Below are positions 33,350-41,555 of a stretch of DNA of 64,000 nt, in pieces. The position numbers and the translations under genes are program-made. This DNA comes from DALYJJ01 sp033763935 (lineage in GTDB: Bacteria; Acidobacteriota; Terriglobia; Bryobacterales; Bryobacteraceae): NCBI GenBank assembly GCA_033763935.1, contig JANRJO010000044.1, positions 62,001 through 126,000 of the forward strand, in the 5' to 3' direction. The notes under the pieces were generated by a model that searched no databases, had not been told where the DNA came from, and saw only the letters and a program-made list of their open reading frames with translations. Position 1 is the first letter of the stretch. Each line of letters begins with the position of its first letter.

Positions 33350-35592
33350 CGGTTGGCCATTGTACGCCTGCCCGTCCGCTCGAGCCAGTGGACCAGCATC
33401 GCCGTGAAGTCGCGCGGCTGCTGAGCCGTGCGCAACTGTTCCACCGTATAGCGCATCTTGCGCCTCCAGTTCGGATACTCGGCTGTCGTCCCCGGCAGAT
33501 TCTGCTGCTCCGTTTCCTTGGTCAGGTCCTCCTGGTTGATGGCCAGCAGGAGAGACGGCGTCTGCGCGACGAAGCCGATAAAGGCGTTGTGCAATTCGCC
33601 GGTGAGCGAGGGCAGCTCGGCGGCGCTGCGCGGCGTCCAGGAGGGAAGCAGGCCGAGCGAGTGCAAGGTGTCGAGCAGCCGCTGCTTCTCGCGCAGACGA
33701 TCTTCCCAAGCGTGACGGTGTCCCTGCTCGTCAAGCACTCCCGCTGCGCGCCGGGCTTCGATGTCGCGGCCTTCCCAGAAGCCCGCTATCGTCGGCAGGT
33801 CATGTGTCGTGGGCGACACGAGCGCTTGTTTCGGGTACTCTTCGGGGAGCCTGAAACGGCCGTCCGGATGCTTCTCAAAATAGAGGAGGCGGTAGCTCAG
33901 CATGCCAAACCGGGCGAGGGTCTGGCGGAACTCCGGCTCTACCGTGCCGAGATCCTCACCGACCACCATGAACCGGTTGCGCACGCTCTCCAGCGCGAGC
34001 ACCCGCAAGTGCTCCTCCGCCGGCTCCCGCACATAGGTGCCCTGTGCGGCCGTGAGTCCTTCGGGAATCCAAAAGAGGCGGAAGAAGCGCATGACGTGGT
34101 CAATCCGAAGGGCGCCGCCATGGCGGACGGCCTTGCGGATCGAGTTGGCGAAATGGCGGTAGCCGTCTTCCCGGTGCGCGTGACTGTTCGGCGGGGGGAA
34201 AGACCAGTCCTGTCCGTTGGGCGAAAAGTCGTCGGGCGGGGCTCCCACACGCGCACCATGCACGAAGTAGCGGCGGTACGCCCACAGGTCGGAGCCGAAC
34301 CGGTCGGTAGCAAGGGCGAGATCGTGATACAGCCCGATCGGCATGCCGCGACGCTTGGCGTGCTCCTGCGCTTCGGCGAGCTGACGGTCCAGCTCCCACT
34401 GCACGTACTGATAGAACAGAACCAGCCGCCAATGTTCCTTCTGAAACTGCGCCACGGCGGGAGAATGCGGGTCCTGGTACTTCTCAGGCCAATCCGTCCA
34501 CAGCCAGAGGTCGCGGTTCTGCTTGTGGAGCACTTCATCGAGCGCGCAGTACGTGGCAAAGCGAAGCAGCAGTTCGCCCTCACAATCCGCCCATCGGCGG
34601 AAGTCCTGGGCGCGAGGTCCGCCCTGCCGGTATTCGGCCAGGAACTCACGGAACAGCAGTTTCAGGAAGCGCAGCTTCAGGCGGGCAATTTCTTCGTACT
34701 CGACGAGGTCCTTGGCGCGCAGCCTGGCGATGGTTCCCTGGAGGCAGCGGTCCGCAAGGATCTCCCGTGCGCGTCGGGACCGTGAGAACTCGGGTACGCT
34801 CTCGACGTCGAGATAGATAAAGTTGCGGTAGTAGGTGCAGTTCGGCAGGTACGGGCTGGTGTTATAGGGAGTGCGGTTGTGGATGGCGTGGAGGGGGTTG
34901 AGTCCGACGAAGCCGGCGCCGACACTGTCGGCTGACCAGTCAGTGAACGCGCGAAGGTCGGTGATGTCGCCGCAGCCCCAGTTTCGTTCTGACCGCAGCC
35001 CGTACAGGCTGACGACGATGCCGGCCGCCCGGGTGCCGTTACCTCGTAGCTCGTCCGGCAGCCACGCGCGGTCCGGCCCCACGATCAGCCGCGACTGGAA
35101 CTCGCCACCCTGCGTTCTGCAGGTGAGCGTGTGGTAGCCGAGCCGGAGGGGAATCGAGAGTTGGAGGCGCTTCTCAACAAACTCCTCCCCCCGCGCCGCC
35201 TGCCGATCGTTGGCGGGGATGGCGGCCAGCGAGTAGCGTCCCGCGTCGACCCCGCCTTCCTCCCACGCAATATCGATTTCGACGTCAGAATCGGCGTGAT
35301 CGCGCGGCAGCCGCAGCCGCAGCAAGCCGTCTTCGCTGGTGACCAGGGTCTGCGGCACGGCCCGCGACCACTCGTCCCACAGGCGCGCTTCGAGTGCCTG
35401 ATCGAGCGCGGCTTCCGATGAGACGTCCACACCGAAGGCCTTCAGAATGGCCTGAAGCACCTCGGGCGAGGCAGTGTGCTGTTTGCCGAAAATATCCCAG
35501 TACTCGCGCTCGACGCCCCAGGCTTCGGCGGCGCGGTCGAGGGCAGTCCGGTAACCGGAGGGAGGAGCAGGTAGGCTGTTTGATTCGTTCAT
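33346..35592 (-). CDS. malQ: 4-alpha-glucanotransferase (amylomaltase, GH77)
   Basis: 748 residues, the long GH77 form with an N-terminal extension of about 150 residues (residues 1-150, starch-binding or MalQ N-terminal type). The catalytic core is clear: VSLYGLRSERNWGCGDITDLRAF, NPLHAIHNRTPYNTSPYLPNCTYYRNFIYLDVE, GLYHDLALATDRFGSDLWAY, LRIDHVMRFFRLFWIP (DHxxR), VVGEDLGTVEPEFRQTL with the nucleophile or acid-base region, and SPTTHDLPTIAGFW. The enzyme transfers maltodextrin segments and takes part in glycogen or maltose use. It is followed by the URO-D-family gene with overlapping stop and start. Confidence 0.95.
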   Translation of the reverse strand: MNESNSLPAPPSGYRTALDRAAEAWGVEREYWDIFGKQHTASPEVLQAILKAFGVDVSSEAALDQALEARLWDEWSRAVPQTLVTSEDGLLRLRLPRDHADSDVEIDIAWEEGGVDAGRYSLAAIPANDRQAARGEEFVEKRLQLSIPLRLGYHTLTCRTQGGEFQSRLIVGPDRAWLPDELRGNGTRAAGIVVSLYGLRSERNWGCGDITDLRAFTDWSADSVGAGFVGLNPLHAIHNRTPYNTSPYLPNCTYYRNFIYLDVESVPEFSRSRRAREILADRCLQGTIARLRAKDLVEYEEIARLKLRFLKLLFREFLAEYRQGGPRAQDFRRWADCEGELLLRFATYCALDEVLHKQNRDLWLWTDWPEKYQDPHSPAVAQFQKEHWRLVLFYQYVQWELDRQLAEAQEHAKRRGMPIGLYHDLALATDRFGSDLWAYRRYFVHGARVGAPPDDFSPNGQDWSFPPPNSHAHREDGYRHFANSIRKAVRHGGALRIDHVMRFFRLFWIPEGLTAAQGTYVREPAEEHLRVLALESVRNRFMVVGEDLGTVEPEFRQTLARFGMLSYRLLYFEKHPDGRFRLPEEYPKQALVSPTTHDLPTIAGFWEGRDIEARRAAGVLDEQGHRHAWEDRLREKQRLLDTLHSLGLLPSWTPRSAAELPSLTGELHNAFIGFVAQTPSLLLAINQEDLTKETEQQNLPGTTAEYPNWRRKMRYTVEQLRTAQQPRDFTAMLVHWLERTGRRTMANR

Positions 35593-35644
35593 GAAGCCCG
35601 CTTTTTGATTCTACCGACCTCGTGGGATAATCATAACGAGGGGT

Positions 35645-36193
35645 ATGGAAACGAGAATCCAGTTGGGGGATGCGCCAGACGATCTGTATACGCGGATCGA
35701 CTCGGAAAACGTACAGGATTTCTCCGACAGCCTGGTGTTGACGACAGTTGATAAGGCAATCAATTGGGCCCGCAAGAATTCGATCTGGCCCATGACTTTC
35801 GGGCTTGCCTGCTGCGCCATTGAGATGATGGCGATGAGCGCCTCGCGCTTCGACATCTCGCGCTTCGGCGCGGAGGTGTTTCGCGGATCGCCCCGGCAGT
35901 CGGACCTGATGATCATTGCCGGCCGCGTGTCGAACAAGATGGCTCCCGTGATCCGGCAACTGTACCAGCAGATGCCGGAGCCGAAATGGGTGATTTCCAT
36001 GGGGGCGTGCGCCACCTCGACCGGCGTCTTCAGTAACTACGCGCTGATCCCCGTAAATCAGGTGATTCCGGTTGACGTGTATGTCCCGGGATGCCCTCCG
36101 CGCCCGGAGCAGCTGATCTACTCCATCATGCTGCTGCAACAGAAAATCGAAAAAGAGAAGGGCACCACCATGAAGGTGCTCAATCTAGCGTAA
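35645..36193 (+). CDS. nuoB: NADH-quinone oxidoreductase subunit B (isolated copy)
   Basis: 182 residues. NuoB carries the N2 [4Fe-4S] cluster of complex I. The ligand cysteines are present: tandem C56-C57 in GLACCAIEMM, Cys in SMGACATSTG and Cys in VPGCPPRPEQL. The length agrees with the family. GAGGGG lies just before the ATG; a -10-like GATAAT (35626-35631) lies upstream with a poor -35. No other nuo gene is next to it, since malQ precedes and flaG follows, so its partners must be encoded elsewhere. It could be a second copy or the only one. Confidence 0.95.
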   Translation: METRIQLGDAPDDLYTRIDSENVQDFSDSLVLTTVDKAINWARKNSIWPMTFGLACCAIEMMAMSASRFDISRFGAEVFRGSPRQSDLMIIAGRVSNKMAPVIRQLYQQMPEPKWVISMGACATSTGVFSNYALIPVNQVIPVDVYVPGCPPRPEQLIYSIMLLQQKIEKEKGTTMKVLNLA

Positions 36194-36212
36194 GCGCCCC
36201 CTCCAGTCCGCC

Positions 36213-36239
36213 TCAAGTTCCCGCGCCGGCAGCCGATCA
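36213..36239 (+). promoter_or_regulatory. Sigma28 (FliA) promoter of flaG-fliS
   Basis: TCAA (36213-36216), 15 bp, then GCCGATCA (36232-36239). This matches the sigma28 consensus TAAA-N15-GCCGATAA at 3 of 4 and 7 of 8 positions, and the bases after the -35 (GTTC) also fit GTTT. Start of transcription would be near 36246. The next bases hold the hairpin AGGAG-CGAGC-CTCCT (36247-36261), and the flaG Shine-Dalgarno follows. Confidence 0.65.
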
Positions 36240-36278
36240 GTCTCTTAGGAGCGAGCCTCCTGCGGAAAGGACTTGGTT

Positions 36279-36566
36279 ATGGAAGTCGGCCCCGTCGACC
36301 CAAAGATTATCGTCGCGGGCGTTCCGGTAAGCAACGTGCCGGAGGAAGTCCGCGCCGAGCAGCGGCAGCTGATTCAGGCGGTGAAAGCAGTCAACGAAGC
36401 CAACTTGTTCGGCAATTCGAACGAGCTAGCGTTTTCAGTGGACCGCCAGACCCGTCGGGTGGTCACCCGCCTGGTAGACGTAAAGACACGGGAAGTGATT
36501 CGCCAGATACCCGAAGAGACTGTGCTGAAACTGGCACGCCAGCTAATGGAGAACCAACAGGAATAG
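36279..36566 (+). CDS. flaG: FlaG family flagellar protein
   Basis: 95 residues from the ATG at 36279, preceded by GGAAAGGA at 7 nt; a TTG 6 nt upstream is less likely. FlaG is a small cytoplasmic or filament-associated protein that affects filament length. The conserved C-terminal core is there: AVNEANLFGNSNELAFSVDRQTRRVVTRLVDVKTREVIRQIPEETVLKLARQL. The stop is 1 nt before fliS, so the two form an operon under the sigma28-like promoter. Confidence 0.9.
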   Translation: MEVGPVDPKIIVAGVPVSNVPEEVRAEQRQLIQAVKAVNEANLFGNSNELAFSVDRQTRRVVTRLVDVKTREVIRQIPEETVLKLARQLMENQQE

Positions 36567-36567
36567 C

Positions 36568-36987
36568 ATGTCCCTCAATCCGTATGACTCGTACATCGAG
36601 TCCGCCGTCCTGACGGCTGACCCGATGGAACTGGTATCGATGTTGATCGGTGGTGGACTCGAAGCGATCGCACGATCGCGCGCGGCACTAGCCGCCGGCG
36701 ACATTGCGGGGCGGTCGAAAGAGATCGTCCGGGCCGTATCGATCCTGACCGAACTGTCGCTTTCTGTCGATCGCAACCGCGCCCCGGAACTGGGCAGGAA
36801 TCTGATCGAGTTGTACGACTACATGCAGCGCCGCCTGCTCGAGGCGAATGCGAGCCAGCAGGACGCGCCGCTCGCCGAGGTCGAACGTTTACTGTCAACT
36901 CTAAGAGAGGGGTGGAACCAGTGCCGTTCTGCCGTTCTCTCCGAGAGCCGGCAGCATGAGTACGAGGCAGTACGGTTGACAGCTTAG
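36568..36987 (+). CDS. fliS: Flagellar export chaperone FliS
   Basis: 139 residues. FliS is the cytoplasmic chaperone that binds flagellin before export. The start MSLNPYDSYIESAVLTADPMELVSMLIGGGLEAI fits the family's N-terminal Y-x3-x-V-x-TA-(S/D)P-x-ELV-x-ML motif, and NLIELYDYMQRRLLEANASQ matches helix 4. The flagellin substrate is not in the window. The gene is convergent with flgJ; 35 bp separates them. Confidence 0.9.
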   Translation: MSLNPYDSYIESAVLTADPMELVSMLIGGGLEAIARSRAALAAGDIAGRSKEIVRAVSILTELSLSVDRNRAPELGRNLIELYDYMQRRLLEANASQQDAPLAEVERLLSTLREGWNQCRSAVLSESRQHEYEAVRLTA

Positions 36988-37022
36988 CAATCGGGCGAAG
37001 CTCTTCTCCGCCACATACTGAA

Positions 37023-37316
37023 CTAGGGCTTGGATTCCAAGCCCTGAACCACTAAAGACCCAAGCCCTAACCCCCCGCGTGCCGCCAGCACTTGAGCGAA
37101 CTGCTGCTCGGCGAACTCCACCATCGACGCGCCAGCCTGGTCCTCTCCGCTACCGAGCCAGCCACCGCCGCCGCCTGCCTCCCGCATCGACTTGATCAGC
37201 TGTCCGATCAGCAGCGCTTCGAACTGATCCGCCGCCTTCTTTACAGCCTGTGGGTCTTTCGGGTCAATCTCGGGCCGCAGTTCGGACAAACCCGCTGCAC
37301 TGATTCCCATGGACAT
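37023..37316 (-). CDS. flgJ: Rod-binding protein FlgJ (N-terminal domain only)
   Basis: 97 residues, the short form of FlgJ that keeps only the rod-capping domain: KKAADQFEALLIGQLIKSMREAG and SMVEFAEQQFAQVLAARGGLGLGSLVVQGL. The muramidase domain found in FlgJ of many proteobacteria is missing, which is common outside that group; another lytic enzyme must open the peptidoglycan. Its ATG overlaps the flgI stop by one base. The last codons lie in a perfect inverted repeat (37025-37045). Confidence 0.85.
   Translation of the reverse strand: MSMGISAAGLSELRPEIDPKDPQAVKKAADQFEALLIGQLIKSMREAGGGGGWLGSGEDQAGASMVEFAEQQFAQVLAARGGLGLGSLVVQGLESKP
37025..37045. repeat. Perfect 10-bp palindrome at the flgJ 3' end
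   Basis: AGGGCTTGGA-T-TCCAAGCCCT is a perfect 10-bp inverted repeat with a single central base. It covers the last six sense codons and stop of flgJ and sits between convergent fliS and flgJ. A related half (CCAAGCCCTAA, 37060-37070) lies inside flgJ. There is no T-run on either side, so it is not a classic intrinsic terminator, although the stem may slow or stop both transcripts. Confidence 0.55.
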
Positions 37317-38410
37317 CAGATCACCTCGATCTCCGCCCCCAGCGCGCCGGAGGCCTTCAAGTTTTGGAGAATGGCAATGATGTCGCGCGCCGTCGAGCCC
37401 ACCGCCGTCAATGCCTTCACCAGGTCCTCGACGGTGGCGCCTTCCTTCAATACGACGTTGCGTGCCTTCTCTTCCTTCACTGCGACACCGACCTGAGGCA
37501 CGACCGTCGTCTTCCCCTCCCCCCGGGGCGCCGGCTGCGAGACATCGTAGGTTGTCTGGATCTCCACCGACAGCGCACCGTGGAGAATCGCCGCCGGCGC
37601 AATGCGCACGTCCTTGCCGAGAACGATCGTTCCGGTGCGTTCGTTGACCACGATCCTCGGCGTGGTATCCGCTTCAACCGTCAATCTCTCGATTTCCGCG
37701 AGGAACTCTACGCGGCGCTCCGACCACTCGCCGGGCGTCGACACGGCAATGGCCCCGGCGTGCTCCGCGCGCGCGGCTGCCGGGAACTTGCGGTTGATGG
37801 CAGCAGTCAGGCGCGCCGCCGTCGTGAAGTCGGCCTGACGCAGTTGCAGGCGAAACTGAGCGCCGGGAGTGACGGTTGGCGGCGCTCGCTCCACCAAGGC
37901 CCCTCCCGGTATGCGCCCAACGGTCGGGTGGTTGAGGGAGAGCGAGTTCCCGGCGCCACCTTTCGCAACGAATCCTCCTGTAACGACCGGCCCTTGCGCC
38001 ACGGCGTACACCTGGCCGTCCGCGCCGCGAAGTGGAGTCATCAGCAGCAGCCCGCCCTGAAGGTTTGCGGCGTCACCGATGGCGGCGACGCTTACGTCGA
38101 GGCGGGACCCCGTCTGCGCAAACGGCGGCAGTGTCGCCGTAATCATGACCGACGCCGTATTTCGAACGAGAATTGCCTGCGGCGAAATCTGCACGCCCAT
38201 GCGCTCGAGCAGGTTGGCCAGGCTCTGCGCCGAGAACACGGTCTGCCGCTTGTCTCCGGTACCCGCGAGACCGACGACGATGCCGTATCCAAGGAGCTGG
38301 TTGTCACGTACTCCTTCAATGCCGGCCAGTTCCTTGATGCGAGCAGCGCCGGCGCCACGTAGTGTGGGTGCGGCCGTCAACAGGGCGAGGATGAGGGCAA
38401 TGAGTCTCAT
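37316..38410 (-). CDS. flgI: Flagellar P-ring protein FlgI
   Basis: 364 residues with a Sec signal (MRLIALILALLTAAPTLRGAGA), then the typical FlgI start ARIKELAGIEGVRDNQLLGYGIVVGLAGTGDK and conserved parts LANLLERMGVQISP, NTASVMITATLPPFAQTGSRLDVSVAAIGDAANLQGGLLLMTPLRGADGQVYAVAQGP and VVNERTGTIVLGKDVRIAPAAI. It forms the peptidoglycan-level ring of the flagellar basal body. It shows this is a Gram-negative type flagellum with outer rings. Six nt downstream of flgH; stop overlaps the flgJ start. Confidence 0.96.
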   Translation of the reverse strand: MRLIALILALLTAAPTLRGAGAARIKELAGIEGVRDNQLLGYGIVVGLAGTGDKRQTVFSAQSLANLLERMGVQISPQAILVRNTASVMITATLPPFAQTGSRLDVSVAAIGDAANLQGGLLLMTPLRGADGQVYAVAQGPVVTGGFVAKGGAGNSLSLNHPTVGRIPGGALVERAPPTVTPGAQFRLQLRQADFTTAARLTAAINRKFPAAARAEHAGAIAVSTPGEWSERRVEFLAEIERLTVEADTTPRIVVNERTGTIVLGKDVRIAPAAILHGALSVEIQTTYDVSQPAPRGEGKTTVVPQVGVAVKEEKARNVVLKEGATVEDLVKALTAVGSTARDIIAILQNLKASGALGAEIEVI

Positions 38411-38416
38411 GACGGT

Positions 38417-39097
38417 TTAGAAGGGAAGCAAACCCAAGAGGATTCGATATAGGAAAAACGGCCGCTTGATGGCGTCGCCGACGACCCCCCGTCCGTTGAC
38501 AAGGATCTCGAGTTCCGCCAGACGGTCCGACCGGACGAGGTTGCCGGTGGAGACGTCGTTCCAGCGGCAAACACCGCGGACAGTGACTACCTGTCGCTCC
38601 GCGTTGACCAGAATCTGCTTTTCGCCTTCCAGCACCAGGTAGCCGTTAGGCATGACGTGGGTCACGCGGGCCGAGAGGGTGGTGGTAAGGACCGTCTCGC
38701 GGCTTGTCTCTCCCTGTCCCTGTAGCTGTTGGGAGGAGTTCGTACCAATGACATTTGCGAGCGGCCCGGTTGCCCGCGTAATGCCCAGCAACTGCGTGAT
38801 GCTGGTGTTCGCGTTCGATTTGCGGTTTGTGTTTGTCACGCCCCTGGCAATCGCCGACGCCTTATCGCTCACGACTATGGTCACCAGATCGCCTGCCTGC
38901 GATGCCCGCAGGTCGCGCGCAACGTCTGCCAGGAGGGATCGGTGCGAATACAGCGAACCCGGCGAGGCTGCCGCTCCTGAGGACACCGCGTGCGCCTCGG
39001 CCTCGGCACTGTACCGCTCGATGCGAGTCGGCGGCCTCTCTGCGGCGAGCAGGGCAACGGCCGCGATCGGACTAACGAGGACTCTCGGTATGGACAC
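38417..39097 (-). CDS. flgH: Flagellar L-ring protein FlgH (no lipobox seen)
   Basis: 226 residues from the GTG at 39097, which has a strong Shine-Dalgarno element (GGGAGGG) and overlaps the end of flgA by 26 nt. The FlgH core is present: SLLADVARDLRASQAGDLVTIVVSDKASA, LTTTLSARVTHVMPNGYLVLEGEKQILVNAERQVVTVRGVCRW, VRSDRLAELEILVNGRGVVGDAIKRPFFLYRILLGLLPF. FlgH is normally an outer-membrane lipoprotein; here the N-terminal hydrophobic stretch (MSIPRVLVSPIAAVALLAAE) contains no Cys, so lipid attachment is not possible in this reading. Confidence 0.92.
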   Translation of the reverse strand: MSIPRVLVSPIAAVALLAAERPPTRIERYSAEAEAHAVSSGAAASPGSLYSHRSLLADVARDLRASQAGDLVTIVVSDKASAIARGVTNTNRKSNANTSITQLLGITRATGPLANVIGTNSSQQLQGQGETSRETVLTTTLSARVTHVMPNGYLVLEGEKQILVNAERQVVTVRGVCRWNDVSTGNLVRSDRLAELEILVNGRGVVGDAIKRPFFLYRILLGLLPF

Positions 39098-39956
39098 TGA
39101 CCCTCCCTCTTCCCTCGACTCGGGCCGCGAAGGATTTGCCCGAAACCGGATTCCGCACCATGACCGTTTCTCCCGCCGAGCCATTGCCGGAGGCAGTCCC
39201 CCGGATCCGGACCTCGGCTTTGCCTTCGCGCGCCACCACATCCACCTCGTCTCCCCGCTTCACCTCGGGGACTTTAGCGAGATGCGCCGGCTGGATCGCA
39301 TCTCCGGCCCGTAATGACCGCCTCAGAGTCCGCCCCTCCGCTTCCGCGATAGACGAGACGCCCGCCGGCGCGAGGGGATGGAACTCCCGTTTTTGGAGGC
39401 GCAGCATCTCCGCCCGCAAGATGCTCTGAGCCGGAGCGCTTTCCTGCAGGACAACGGCATTCCGTCGGACCGCGATTCGAACCTTCGCCCAGACGCCCGC
39501 CGTCCGGCTCTCGCCATAGCGAACCCGGCCGCGCCAGATCAGTGGTTGGTCCACGCTGCCGCCCACCATTGGAGCAGGTAAGCCGGTTAGTGGGAACTCC
39601 AAAACTCCCCGCGGCACGCGGTACTTTGCGAAGTCGAGCAGCGCGATTTCGACGTCGCCGCCATCGGCGGACACCGCCGCCCGCAGCGCCTCAAGGGTCT
39701 CGTTGGGCTGAAGCGTTGTAGAGGGCCTCTCGAAGCAGACAGGTGCCGCCACTCCACCAGCGATTTGGAAGCGGGCTGCGATGCGCTCGAGCGTGAGGCT
39801 ATCGAAGTGGCGCTGGACGCCGAATGCAGGGGCCAGGGCGATGATGGTGTCGGACGGGAGCGCAGCGAACGCCGGCACGGCCTTGGCAAGATCGCCGGCC
39901 TGGATCCGATCACCCTCGAGGGGCATGCAGAGCGCGGCGGCAAAGAGTAACATCAT
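39072..39956 (-). CDS. flgA: Flagellar P-ring assembly chaperone FlgA
   Basis: 294 residues with a short signal-like N-terminus (MMLLFAAALCMP). FlgA is a periplasmic chaperone for P-ring assembly by FlgI. The C-terminal SAF-like domain is recognisable: RTLRRSLRAGDAIQPAHLAKVPEVKRGDEVDVVAREGKAEVRIRGTASGNGSAGETVMVRNPVSGKSFAARVEGRGRV. The ATG overlaps the flgG stop (ATGA), so translation is coupled. The N-terminal half is only weakly conserved. Confidence 0.88.
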   Translation of the reverse strand: MMLLFAAALCMPLEGDRIQAGDLAKAVPAFAALPSDTIIALAPAFGVQRHFDSLTLERIAARFQIAGGVAAPVCFERPSTTLQPNETLEALRAAVSADGGDVEIALLDFAKYRVPRGVLEFPLTGLPAPMVGGSVDQPLIWRGRVRYGESRTAGVWAKVRIAVRRNAVVLQESAPAQSILRAEMLRLQKREFHPLAPAGVSSIAEAEGRTLRRSLRAGDAIQPAHLAKVPEVKRGDEVDVVAREGKAEVRIRGTASGNGSAGETVMVRNPVSGKSFAARVEGRGRVSVHTESPR

Positions 39957-40744
39957 CGCGTTATGTTATTGATCTGCTGGTACATCTCGTCCGCGGCACG
40001 CACGATCTTGGTGTTTGCCTCATAGGCACGCTGGCTGACGATCAGGTTGATGAACTCCTCAACCACGCTGACGTTCGACTGCTCGACATAGCCTTGCTGG
40101 AGACTCCCGAGCCCCTCTTGTCCCCCCGGATTGCCAACGGTCGGATCGCCCGACGCATCGGTCGGCGTAAAGAGGTTGTGACCGGTGCTGTTCATGCCGG
40201 CCGGATTGACGAAGTTGGCCAGCTGGATCTGGCCTGCCACCTGGGCCGCTGTCTGGCCTGCCAGAAGGTAGCTGACGGTTCCGTCCGCGGCGATGGTGAC
40301 CGACTGTGCCTCCGGAGGGATCGTGATTTGGGGCTCCACCGCATCGCCGTCGGACGTCACCATGTTGCCGTCGCGGTCCAAATGGAACTGGCCCGCCCGG
40401 GTGTAGGCGAGCTCCCCGGTCGGTCTCCGCACCTGGAAGAAGCCTCTCCCCTGAATCACCAGGTCGAGCGGGTTACCCGTGGAGAGGAAGTTGCCCTGGG
40501 CGAAGACGATTTCGTTCGACGAAGGGCGCGTTCCGAGCCCCAGCTGGAGACCGCTGGGGACGGTGGTTTGAGAACCGGCGGCGGCGCCGGGCTGGATCAT
40601 GTTCTGGTAGAGGAGATCCTGAAACTGGGTTCGCCGCATCTTGAACCCGACGGTGTTGGCGTTGGCCAGATTATGGGCGATATTGTCGACACTCAACTGC
40701 TGCGCTGACATTCCGCTACCCGCGCTATAGAGAGCTCTGATCAT
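39953..40744 (-). CDS. flgG: Flagellar distal rod protein FlgG
   Basis: 263 residues, the standard length. N-terminal rod motif MIRALYSAGSGMSAQQLSVDNIAHNLANANTVGFKMRRTQFQDLLYQNM and C-terminal GSLQQGYVEQSNVSVVEEFINLIVSQRAYEANTKIVRAADEMYQQINNITR are classic FlgG. In between is LDLVIQGRGFFQVRRPTGELAYTRAGQFHLDRDGNMVT. It forms the distal rod that passes the outer rings. Eight nt after flgF. Confidence 0.97.
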   Translation of the reverse strand: MIRALYSAGSGMSAQQLSVDNIAHNLANANTVGFKMRRTQFQDLLYQNMIQPGAAAGSQTTVPSGLQLGLGTRPSSNEIVFAQGNFLSTGNPLDLVIQGRGFFQVRRPTGELAYTRAGQFHLDRDGNMVTSDGDAVEPQITIPPEAQSVTIAADGTVSYLLAGQTAAQVAGQIQLANFVNPAGMNSTGHNLFTPTDASGDPTVGNPGGQEGLGSLQQGYVEQSNVSVVEEFINLIVSQRAYEANTKIVRAADEMYQQINNITR

Positions 40745-40752
40745 GTCCGTTC

Positions 40753-41481
40753 CTACACCTTTCCGACTTCTTCCACCGCTTTGCGATTCATCTCGCCGCC
40801 GAGGGTGACCGCTTTCTGAAGCATCTCGAACTGGCGAAGCACATTGATCATTCGCACCGCCGCCTCCGCTGAGCCGGCATTCGCTTCTTCCAACCGGCCT
40901 TGAAGCACCTCTGCCCGCGCTGGTGACACGCCACTAGCCGGCCCGGCCCAGCTGAAGTAGGTGGAGCCGCTCTTGGACAGCTGCTGCGGGCGGTCGAACT
41001 GGACGACTCGCAGCCGGTCGACCTCCGCGCCGTCCTGAAGCACTACCCCTTCTTTCGTAATCTCGACCGGCCGGGAGGAATCGATACGCAGCGGCCGTCC
41101 GCTTAGCGTCGCTACGCGATGTCCGCCGGGGGCCTCAACGATCCCTTCACGGCTCAACTTGAAGGTGCCATTTCTCGTAAAGAGAGGACCATTCTGGCCT
41201 TCAACGACAAAGAATCCTTCCCCACTCAGCGATAGGTCGAGGGGATTTGACGTATGCCTTAGAGTGCCTTGTGAGTAGTCGGTCCATCGTCCTTCGACGA
41301 GAGGCAACCGAGCCGAAGGGAGACTGCCTTCAACGGCATCCGGGGATACGTAGAGGTTGTAGAACTCGCGGTCCGCCTTATAGCCTGCCGTTCCGGCGTT
41401 GGCGATGTTGTTTGCCAGGAGGTCCAGCGTCTCGATCCTGGCTCTCATCCCACTAGCGGCGGCGGAGGTTAGCACGTCCAT
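40753..41481 (-). CDS. flgF: Flagellar proximal rod protein FlgF
   Basis: 242 residues from the ATG at 41481, chosen because GAAGGA lies 7 nt upstream; an in-frame ATG 21 nt earlier is possible. The FlgF/FlgG type is clear from ASGMRARIETLDLLANNIANAGTAGYKADREFYN, LDLSLSGEGFFVVEGQNGPLFTRNGTFKLSREGIVEAPGG and the C-terminal LEEANAGSAEAAVRMINVLRQFEMLQKAV. It is first in the flgFGAHIJ operon on the minus strand. No strong sigma28 or sigma54 promoter was seen before it; the 215-bp gap to fliK holds a sigma28-type element only on the plus strand. Confidence 0.92.
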   Translation of the reverse strand: MDVLTSAAASGMRARIETLDLLANNIANAGTAGYKADREFYNLYVSPDAVEGSLPSARLPLVEGRWTDYSQGTLRHTSNPLDLSLSGEGFFVVEGQNGPLFTRNGTFKLSREGIVEAPGGHRVATLSGRPLRIDSSRPVEITKEGVVLQDGAEVDRLRVVQFDRPQQLSKSGSTYFSWAGPASGVSPARAEVLQGRLEEANAGSAEAAVRMINVLRQFEMLQKAVTLGGEMNRKAVEEVGKV

Positions 41482-41528
41482 CGTCAAATCCTTCGCACCC
41501 ACGATTGCATTTTCATGGCCGATTTTCT

Positions 41529-41555
41529 TAAATCGAGCGAAAAGGACGTCGATAC
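41529..41555 (+). promoter_or_regulatory. Sigma28-type promoter upstream of fliK operon
   Basis: TAAA (41529-41532), 15 bp, then GTCGATAC (41548-41555), which fits TAAA-N15-GCCGATAA at 4 of 4 and 6 of 8. Transcription would start near 41562, leaving about 135 nt before fliK. The position suits a late promoter for the fliK-fliY genes, though export-apparatus genes are usually earlier-class, so the match needs proof. Confidence 0.45.

Noticed and set aside
33350..33709. N-terminal extension of the URO-D-family protein into malQ
   Set aside because: It would overlap malQ by 360 bp; the ATGA junction gives a normal family start.
37025..37045. Intrinsic terminator at the flgJ palindrome
   Set aside because: No T-run on either strand after the stem.
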